Shown: positions 6,298 to 11,460 of the stretch, one piece after another
Numbering within the stretch: the first letter of the stretch is position 1
How the letters are laid out: each line of letters opens with the position of its first letter
Source: Bacillota bacterium
GTDB lineage: Bacteria > Bacillota > Clostridia > Peptostreptococcales > Acidaminobacteraceae
Direction: 5' to 3'
Assembly: GCA_023443345.1 (NCBI GenBank)
Contig: JAEZUZ010000117.1
Location: forward strand, 1 to 11,460
Length of the DNA stretch: 11,460 nucleotides
Notes under the pieces: model-generated
The model's input: the letters and a program-made list of their open reading frames with translations, nothing else
The model's database searches: none
Told to the model about the DNA's origin: nothing
Translations under genes and position numbers: made by a program

Positions 6298-8073
6298 ATG
6301 GGCAGAAGAGTAGAGTCTATAACTAGTTTAAGGGCATTTGCTTTACTAGGTGTAATACTATATCATATACTACCAAATACTTTTAAGGGGGGATATTTAG
6401 GGGTAGTTATATTTTTTACAATTGCTGGTTTTTTTATGGCAAAAGAAACAGAAGAATTAAGTAAATTTAATTACCCGAGATATATTTCTAAGAGATATTT
6501 AAGATTAATAGGCCCACTTAGTTTTATGATAGTTATCATTGCTGTTCTAACTTTGATATTTAAACAGCATTTATTTGTTACATTAAAGGGAAATATTATT
6601 TCTTCAATTTTGGGATTTAACAACTACTATCAGATATATAATGGACTTGATTATTTTAATTCACATATAAATTATGCACCTTTAACTCATATTTGGGCTC
6701 TATCTGTTGAGTTTCAATTCTACTTATTTATGCCTATACTTCTAATGTTTTTAAGACGTAAGAATCAGTACACAATATTGGATATATTAGGATATATGTT
6801 CTTAGGCTCATCCATATATTTATTTATATTGAGACTTACAGCTTCTGCAGACTTTGCTTACTACAGTTCACTTGGTAGACTTGCAAGCTTTTCAATTGGT
6901 ATGTTTATGTACATATTATTTAGTAAGCAATTAAAGAGAGATAATTTTAAATTCCCTGCAAAGCCATACCTTATTACAGCAATATATTTGATTCAATTTA
7001 TTGCCATGTTAAAGTTAAATGCACAGGGAAAGAGTGTATATTTTATAGGTTTTGCTCTTATATCTTTAGTAACTGCATATCAACTTGTTCTTCTGTACCA
7101 CGATGATTACGATATATTTAAGTCACTGTCGTTCATTGGAAAGAGAAGCTACAGTTTATATTTGTTTGAATTTAGTATCATTAGTTTTATAACAGCTACT
7201 CTTGGAAAGGGTGGCAAGATAGGATTTTTTACACTTTTATTTGCAATCATTTTATTTATTGTATTAGCAGAGCTATCATATAGACTCTTTGAAGTAAAAA
7301 GAAATAAAAAACTTACTATTGTATTTCTTCTATTAGCCATTGGAGTTTGCTTGATACCAACTAGTATCTTAAAGCAGAAGGATGACATTCAGGGGGCTTT
7401 AGAGCAGAAACAAACTGGAATTTTAAGGACACATTCAGAGATCAAAAAAGTTGTAAATAAGAAATATCAAGAAAAACTTAAGAACGATTTGGAATCACTT
7501 CCTCAGGACTTAAAAGATCAAATTAATGAGATTGGAACTAAATATCCTGAACTTTCATTAAAATTAGAGGATTATATAAAAGTAAGAGATAAAAAAGTTG
7601 TTTTTGTCGGTGATAGTATTGGCGTTATGATTTCAAATAGCCTTGAAGAATTGATGATTAATACAACTACAAGTGCAGAGAAAAATAGACATTTACAAGA
7701 GTACCCAGGTGTTCTTAGCTCATTGCTTAAAACAGTTCCAGATGTAGATTATATAGTTATTGAAGGTGGTGCTAATGACTATGTAGTTTCAAAAGAAAAT
7801 TTAGAAGAAATAAAAAAAGTTGCAGGAAGTCACACTGTTATATTTACAAATATATTTGTTGATTCTGAGACTTTAGCAGAAAGAAATGCAGTTATAGATG
7901 AATTTGCTAAGGCAAATAGCAATGTATATGTTGCAGACTGGTACAAAATAGCAAGTAGGGATCAATCAATTTTATATGATGACTTAGCTCATCCAAATCC
8001 TAGCGGAGAGCCAGTTATGGCACAATTAATAACTAAAACGATTTCAGAAATAGAAAATAAAAAGGGGAATTAG
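6298..8073 (+). CDS. OatA-like membrane acyltransferase (AT3 plus SGNH domains)
   Basis: A two-domain cell-envelope O-acyltransferase. Residues 1 to about 355 form a hydrophobic acyltransferase-3 domain with around ten membrane segments. The first carries the AT3 signature Arg12-x10-His23 (RAFALLGVILYH), then GGYLGVVIFFTIAGFFM (31-47) and THIWALSVEFQFYLFMPILL. A charged, lysine-rich linker follows, then a C-terminal SGNH esterase-like domain on the outer face: GDSIG with Ser440, EGGANDY (Gly490/Asn493 block) and DDLAHPNPSG with the Asp562-x-x-His565 dyad. In OatA proteins AT3 moves the acetyl group across the membrane and SGNH places it on the C6 hydroxyl of MurNAc, giving lysozyme resistance. 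The 591 aa length and domain order fit OatA, but teichoic acid or another glycan cannot be excluded as acceptor. It starts after AAGGAAGG with five-base spacing and is first in its operon. Confidence 0.88.
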   Translation: MGRRVESITSLRAFALLGVILYHILPNTFKGGYLGVVIFFTIAGFFMAKETEELSKFNYPRYISKRYLRLIGPLSFMIVIIAVLTLIFKQHLFVTLKGNIISSILGFNNYYQIYNGLDYFNSHINYAPLTHIWALSVEFQFYLFMPILLMFLRRKNQYTILDILGYMFLGSSIYLFILRLTASADFAYYSSLGRLASFSIGMFMYILFSKQLKRDNFKFPAKPYLITAIYLIQFIAMLKLNAQGKSVYFIGFALISLVTAYQLVLLYHDDYDIFKSLSFIGKRSYSLYLFEFSIISFITATLGKGGKIGFFTLLFAIILFIVLAELSYRLFEVKRNKKLTIVFLLLAIGVCLIPTSILKQKDDIQGALEQKQTGILRTHSEIKKVVNKKYQEKLKNDLESLPQDLKDQINEIGTKYPELSLKLEDYIKVRDKKVVFVGDSIGVMISNSLEELMINTTTSAEKNRHLQEYPGVLSSLLKTVPDVDYIVIEGGANDYVVSKENLEEIKKVAGSHTVIFTNIFVDSETLAERNAVIDEFAKANSNVYVADWYKIASRDQSILYDDLAHPNPSGEPVMAQLITKTISEIENKKGN

Positions 8074-8076
8074 ACC

Positions 8077-9531
8077 ATGAGAGTATCGGGTATATTAATG
8101 CCCCTTTTTTCTCTTTATTCTAAAGAGGGAATAGGTGGTTTTGGACAAGAGGCCTATGAATTTATTGACTATCTATTTGAAGCAGATCAGAGTATATGGC
8201 AAGTGCTCCCCTTAACTCCCATTGGCAGCGGAAACTCTCCATATAGCACCAAGAGCTCTTTTGGATTATTTGAAGGATTTATAAGTATTCAAAAATTATT
8301 TGAAGAGTCTCTTTTAGATAATGAAGATCTCTTTGTAATTGAAAAAGAATATATAGATTATGAGGAAGTATTAGAGAAAAAATATATATGTTTTAAGAAG
8401 GCATTTAGCAGATTTAATAGAGAGGATGAGGATTTCATCAGGTTTGTAGATATAAACATATCTTGGTTAAAGGACTATGCTCTTTTTTGTGTGCTTAGTG
8501 AAAAACATGGCAATCAGTGGAAATATTGGCAAAAAGAAGTTAGAAAAAGAGAGGAAGAAACTTTAGAAGAACTATATGTAGAACATGCAGAAGAAATGCA
8601 GTTTATATATTTTCTACAATATTTTGCTTTTAAGCAATGGAGTGCAGTAAAGGACTATGCCCATTTAAAGAACATTAAAATTATGGGAGATATCCCAATA
8701 TATGTGATGGAGAATAGTTTTGATGCGTGGGTATACCAGGATAGGTTGCTGTTAGATGAATTTTCTGAAAAGTTGTACAATGCAGGGACTCCTCCAGATG
8801 CCTTTAGTGTTCAAGGTCAGAATTGGCAGATGCCCATCTATGATTGGGATAATCTCAAAGAAAATGGCTATGACTACTGGATATTGAGACTTAAAAGTGT
8901 GTTTGAACATGTTGACATGTTAAGGCTTGACCACTTTAGAGGTTTTATTAATTATTGGCAAATTCCAAAGGACGAACCAGCTGTATTTGGAAGTTGGCAG
9001 AAGGGACCTGGTTTAGATTTCTTTAATTTTATTTTTGAATATTTTCCTAAGGAGAAATTTATTGCAGAGGACTTAGGTATGATAGATGACGAAGTCAGAG
9101 GTGCCATTAAAGAGTTGGATATTCCAGGAATGAATGTACTTACTTTTGCATTTAATCCAAATGAGAGGAGTCTATATTTGCCTCACAATCATAAGGAGAA
9201 AGATGTAGTCTATATAGGAACTCATGACAATCAGACACTAAGGGGATATATTGATAACCTAGATGAGAAGGAGAAAAAATATATCTCTGACTATCTAGAA
9301 ACTGAAGATATAGAAAAAGCTATGATATCTGCAGCCCTTAGAAGTGTATGTAAAATTGCAATAATTCAGATTCAGGATATTTTAGGCTTAGATGATAGCT
9401 ATAGAACAAATACGCCAGGAACCACAGAGGGCAACTGGAAGTGGATAATACCAAAGGACTATGCTAAGAGAAATTCAAAGTATCAACTTAAATATCTCAC
9501 TTGGCTATATGTAAGAAACACAATAGAGTAA
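8077..9531 (+). CDS. malQ: 4-alpha-glucanotransferase (amylomaltase, GH77)
   Basis: Transfers alpha-1,4-glucan segments between maltooligosaccharides, for maltodextrin or glycogen use in the cytoplasm. It has the GH77 opening SGILMPLFSLYSKEGIGGFG (4-23), WQVLPLTPIGSGNSPY (41-56), KIMGDIPIYV (201-210), AGTPPDAFSVQGQNWQMP (236-253), nucleophile Asp285 in LRLDHFRGF, acid/base Glu331 in IAEDLG, Asp384 in GTHDNQTLRG, and NTPGTTEGNWKW (445-456). At 484 aa it is close to the typical 500. It begins three bases after the acyltransferase stop, with AAAGGGGAA (8061-8069) inside that gene as ribosome binding site. No other glycogen or maltose genes are visible, so its pathway partners lie elsewhere. Its operon neighbours do not share an obvious function. 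Confidence 0.95.
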   Translation: MRVSGILMPLFSLYSKEGIGGFGQEAYEFIDYLFEADQSIWQVLPLTPIGSGNSPYSTKSSFGLFEGFISIQKLFEESLLDNEDLFVIEKEYIDYEEVLEKKYICFKKAFSRFNREDEDFIRFVDINISWLKDYALFCVLSEKHGNQWKYWQKEVRKREEETLEELYVEHAEEMQFIYFLQYFAFKQWSAVKDYAHLKNIKIMGDIPIYVMENSFDAWVYQDRLLLDEFSEKLYNAGTPPDAFSVQGQNWQMPIYDWDNLKENGYDYWILRLKSVFEHVDMLRLDHFRGFINYWQIPKDEPAVFGSWQKGPGLDFFNFIFEYFPKEKFIAEDLGMIDDEVRGAIKELDIPGMNVLTFAFNPNERSLYLPHNHKEKDVVYIGTHDNQTLRGYIDNLDEKEKKYISDYLETEDIEKAMISAALRSVCKIAIIQIQDILGLDDSYRTNTPGTTEGNWKWIIPKDYAKRNSKYQLKYLTWLYVRNTIE

Positions 9532-9535
9532 TATT

Positions 9536-10858
9536 ATGCAATTAAAGAAAAATGACATTTTTATAGCACGTGCTATTGACTATACAACTACTGCTCAGGC
9601 AGTTGTCAAACATGATGATTTTGTATTTTTTGTCGAAGGTCTTCTAGTAGGAGAAGTAGCAAAACTTAAGGTTTTAAAGGTAAAGAAGAACTTTGGCTTT
9701 GCAAAGATTGTAGAATTAATAGAAGAGAGTAGAGATAGATGTATAGATAGAAGAGATATTGGTCTAGATATTTCGCACATGAGCTATGATCACCAGATCC
9801 AATTTAAGAGAAATAGTGTAATTAACGAGCTTAGATATCATGGTATAGATATAGAAGTCGATGATGTAATTAAGTCTGATAATATTTTTAATTATAGAAA
9901 TAAGGCAGTTGTTCCTGTAAGAGTTATAAATGGTAGAGTAGAGATTGGATTTTTCAGAAAGAGGAGCCACAACTTAGTTCCAGTTGATGATTTTATAATT
10001 CATGATAGAGAAATAGATAAAGTTCTTTTCTACTTAAGAGATTTATTTAGTGATGCTGTAGATGAAATCTATGATGAAGAGAGCAGAAGAGGAAATATAA
10101 ATTATTTTTTAGTTAGAAGAAGTCAAGAAACTAGAGAAATAATGATAGTAATAATTGGTAAGAAATCTAATCTAAAGAATCAAAATTACTATGTAGATAG
10201 AATAAAAAGAGAAGTTAAAAACTTAGTGAGTCTATATTACCACTGCCAAAAAGATCATAGCAATGTAATACTTTCAGGTATCTCAAAAAAACTATATGGA
10301 AGAGATAATTTTAGAGAAATAATTCTTGGCAGAGAATTTGAAGTCGGGCCAGAGAGCTTTCTGCAGATAAATACACAGGCTATGAATAAACTATATTCTA
10401 AAGCTATAGAACTTCTAAACTTGGATAGAGAAGATGTAGTTATAGATGCATTTTGTGGGATAGGCTCAATTGGGCTATCTTTAGCAGATAGAGTTAAGAA
10501 AGTTTACGGTTATGAATTAAATAGGGAAGCTATCAACTATGCAAAGATAAATGCAAAAAAATTAGGCATATATAATTCTACTTTTAAGGTATGTGATGCA
10601 AACAAAGAATTGCTAGAAAATAGGGATGCAAATATTCTTATAGTAGACCCACCTAGAAAGGGATTAGAAAAGGAAGCCCTCAATTCAATAAATAGTTCAA
10701 AAGTAGAAAAAATGATATACATAAGTTGTAATCCATCAACTCTTGCTAGGGACTTAAAAATACTAAGTGATAGTTTTAGTATAGAGAGTATAACACCAGT
10801 TGATCTATTTCCAAACACTCACCACGTGGAGGCTCTAGTATTGATGACAAGGGAATAG
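9536..10858 (+). CDS. rlmD: 23S rRNA (uracil-5-)-methyltransferase, RlmD/RumA family
   Basis: Makes 5-methyluridine in 23S rRNA from S-adenosylmethionine; U1939 is the likely target, possibly also U747 as in the dual-specific RlmCD of Gram-positives. An N-terminal TRAM domain (about 1-60) precedes the catalytic domain: PESFLQINTQA (272-282), SAM motif VIDAFCGIGSIGLSLA (302-317), DPPRKG (371-376), nucleophile Cys398 in ISCNPSTLARDL, and base Glu432 in HHVEALVLM. At 440 aa it is full length. The cluster region is odd: the usual C-x5-C-G-G-C reads C69IDRRDIGLD, and the later Cys is Phe153 (VPVDDFIIHD), so three of four 4Fe-4S ligands are absent. It starts five bases after malQ without a clear Shine-Dalgarno, so translation probably depends on coupling. 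The assignment could also be the paralogue RlmCD/TrmA-type; the family is certain. Confidence 0.93.
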   Translation: MQLKKNDIFIARAIDYTTTAQAVVKHDDFVFFVEGLLVGEVAKLKVLKVKKNFGFAKIVELIEESRDRCIDRRDIGLDISHMSYDHQIQFKRNSVINELRYHGIDIEVDDVIKSDNIFNYRNKAVVPVRVINGRVEIGFFRKRSHNLVPVDDFIIHDREIDKVLFYLRDLFSDAVDEIYDEESRRGNINYFLVRRSQETREIMIVIIGKKSNLKNQNYYVDRIKREVKNLVSLYYHCQKDHSNVILSGISKKLYGRDNFREIILGREFEVGPESFLQINTQAMNKLYSKAIELLNLDREDVVIDAFCGIGSIGLSLADRVKKVYGYELNREAINYAKINAKKLGIYNSTFKVCDANKELLENRDANILIVDPPRKGLEKEALNSINSSKVEKMIYISCNPSTLARDLKILSDSFSIESITPVDLFPNTHHVEALVLMTRE

Positions 10859-11062
10859 TTGGCTAAATGTTCTGAAAGGCTTGAAATCAATAGGTTTATG
10901 ATATTTGGACTTGAAAATAAGAGACTTATAAATTTGAAATTAGTGGTCAAAAATATCTCCTAAATACTTACTTGTTGCAACACTATAAATATTATGAAAG
11001 GGTCGTGTCAACACTTTGGATATTTGGTAGGTCGTGTAAAGGGTATGGATGGAGTGAAGGGG
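10859..11062 (+). other. Non-coding or decayed stretch after rlmD
   Basis: No gene is convincing here. The rlmD frame continues open for 34 codons beyond its TAG to a TAA at 10961-10963, without recognisable similarity. From the ATG at 10994 a frame runs into the methyltransferase remnant downstream, but its first 20 or so residues resemble nothing I know and no ribosome binding site precedes it. The octamer GGTCGTGT occurs at 11001-11008 and 11030-11037. No terminator hairpin directly follows rlmD. Confidence 0.4.
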
Positions 11063-11338
11063 TATGATAAATTAGAATTTGATGTTGTAATAGGTAATCC
11101 TCCTTATCAAGAAGCTACAAACAATAAAGTTTTAGAAGTTGGGAAGTAAAAAAGAGTCAGAAATGTGTTTCAAGATTTTCAATTAATTGCAAACAGAGTT
11201 TCTTCTATATATTCATGCCTTATATACCCAGGTGGTAGGTGAATACAGAGGTTTGGCAAAGGTCTATCAAATTTTGGACTAGATCAGATCAATAGTAAAT
11301 ATTTATCAAGGGTTATTTTCTATCTGGATGCAAATAGT
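11063..11338 (+). pseudogene. Remnant of N6-adenine DNA methyltransferase (Eco57I-like restriction-modification enzyme)
   Basis: One reading frame gives YDKLEFDVVIGNPPYQEATN (11063-11122), containing the catalytic NPPY motif IV of adenine-N6 methyltransferases in its usual F-D-V-V-I-G-N-P-P-Y-Q setting. It continues VFQDFQLIANRVSS (11165-11206), then LIYPGGR, a TGA (11240-11242), IQRFGKGLSNFGLDQI (11243-11290) and LSRVIFYLDAN (11303-11335). In the Eco57I-type family this segment normally reads like P-G-G-R-W-I-x-x-x-G-K-G-L followed by a strand ending in a Pro/Asp-Ala motif, so the TGA stands where Trp (TGG) is expected. A TAA at 11147-11149 interrupts the same frame. The SAM-binding motif I and the C-terminal target-recognition and nuclease parts are absent. 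This is an internal relic of roughly 90 codons from a once larger protein and cannot be functional. Confidence 0.75.
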
Positions 11339-11339
11339 A

Positions 11340-11364
11340 GGAGCTGATATATACAGCTCCTTTT
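11340..11364 (+). terminator. Hairpin terminator between convergent transcripts
   Basis: GGAGCTG (11340-11346) pairs with CAGCTCC (11354-11360) around a seven-base AT loop, followed by TTTT. It is the first terminator-like structure after rlmD, so it probably ends the acyltransferase-malQ-rlmD message. It lies eight bases beyond the stop of the converging minus-strand gene and may serve that gene too, although the T-run on that strand is weak. Confidence 0.7.
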
Positions 11365-11368
11365 ATTC

Positions 11369-11460
11369 TCATCTATTATCCCTAACCTTCACAACTATCC
11401 TAAATTGTCTCTCAGGGTGAGTCTCTATGTTAACCATTTGAATTCTTGCTTCGAAAATAT
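11369..11460 (-). CDS. C-terminal end of an unrecognised minus-strand gene (5' end outside window)
   Basis: Read on the minus strand from 11458, 29 codons are open (IFEARIQMVNIETHPERQFR, then IVVKVRDNR) and end in TGA at 11371-11369, directly before the hairpin. The composition (AGA and ATA codons, many charged residues, alternating beta-like pattern) resembles coding sequence, while the other two minus-strand frames hit stops early. The + strand reading in the same codon register is also open but gives an unlikely composition. I do not recognise the family. The gene converges on the rlmD operon. Confidence 0.5.
   Translation of the reverse strand, partial: IFEARIQMVNIETHPERQFRIVVKVRDNR

Noticed and set aside
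10537..10818. 93-codon open frame on the minus strand inside rlmD
   Set aside because: It is antisense to the conserved catalytic half of rlmD, has no ribosome binding site or promoter, and mirrors the codon register of a real gene. Shorter antisense frames at 1537-1734, 3375-3557, 4387-4608, 7149-7388 and 9595-9970 were dismissed for the same reason.
10859..10963. Open frame continuing 34 codons past the rlmD stop, considered as a C-terminal extension cut by a nonsense mutation
   Set aside because: The family normally ends shortly after the HVE motif, as rlmD does here at HHVEALVLMTRE, and the extension has no recognisable similarity.
11001..11037. Octamer GGTCGTGT repeated 29 bases apart, considered as insertion-site duplication or operator
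   Set aside because: The repeat is too short, with only two copies and no flanking element or symmetry, and it lies in unconstrained sequence. Chance or local duplication is sufficient.
11240..11242. TGA read as Trp (recoding or alternative code), which would restore part of the methyltransferase frame
   Set aside because: murT and nagB in this window end in TGA with correct family lengths, Trp is encoded by TGG throughout, and a TAA also breaks the same frame. A nonsense mutation in a decaying gene is simpler.
1..11460. CRISPR arrays, tRNA or rRNA genes, riboswitches and insertion sequences
   Set aside because: No regularly spaced repeats, tRNA cloverleaf motifs, transposase motifs or long leader regions were found. 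Intergenic gaps other than 10859-11368 are under 90 bases and are explained by terminators and promoters.

Overview
The window is AT-rich, almost entirely coding and nearly all on the + strand. Short intergenic gaps, translational coupling, AGA/ATA-rich codon use, a MurT/GatD pair and B. subtilis-like extended -10 promoters point to a low-GC Gram-positive (Firmicutes) chromosome, probably an anaerobic Clostridia/Tissierellia member. That placement is inference; no rRNA or other marker gene is present.

Layout. (1) Positions 1-1396: the 3' part of murT overlaps a gatD-like gene, and a strong terminator follows. (2) Positions 1435-2607: cca, tRNA CCA-adding enzyme, transcribed from a promoter fused to that terminator and apparently leaderless. 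(3) Positions 2641-6211: nagA-nagB-ptsI with overlapping stop/start codons, an amino-sugar catabolism and PTS operon closed by a second strong terminator. (4) Positions 6298-10858: an OatA-like acyltransferase, malQ (4-alpha-glucanotransferase) and rlmD (23S rRNA m5U methyltransferase), tightly packed and led by a second terminator/promoter fusion. (5) Positions 10859-11368: no intact gene. It holds a decayed internal piece of an N6-adenine DNA methyltransferase (NPPY motif, two in-frame stops) and a hairpin terminator. (6) Positions 11369-11460: the 3' end of an unrecognised minus-strand gene converging on that terminator.

The most interesting point is in the first two genes. MurT/GatD normally amidates the D-Glu of lipid II, using ammonia released from glutamine by a triad of GatD Cys, GatD His and a MurT Asp. 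Here the GatD-like protein contains no cysteine at all, the usual YLHGP histidine is Gln, and the MurT position corresponding to the Asp is Asn within a lengthened loop. All three triad positions therefore appear lost from two genes that are otherwise intact and still overlap, which suggests a conserved but glutaminase-dead MurT/GatD-like complex rather than decay. A smaller parallel is RlmD, which keeps its methyltransferase residues but has lost three of the four cysteines that normally hold a 4Fe-4S cluster.

All three operon heads in the window carry the same extended -10 element (TTGTGTTAWAAT or a one-base variant). Two of these start exactly at the T-tract of the preceding terminator.
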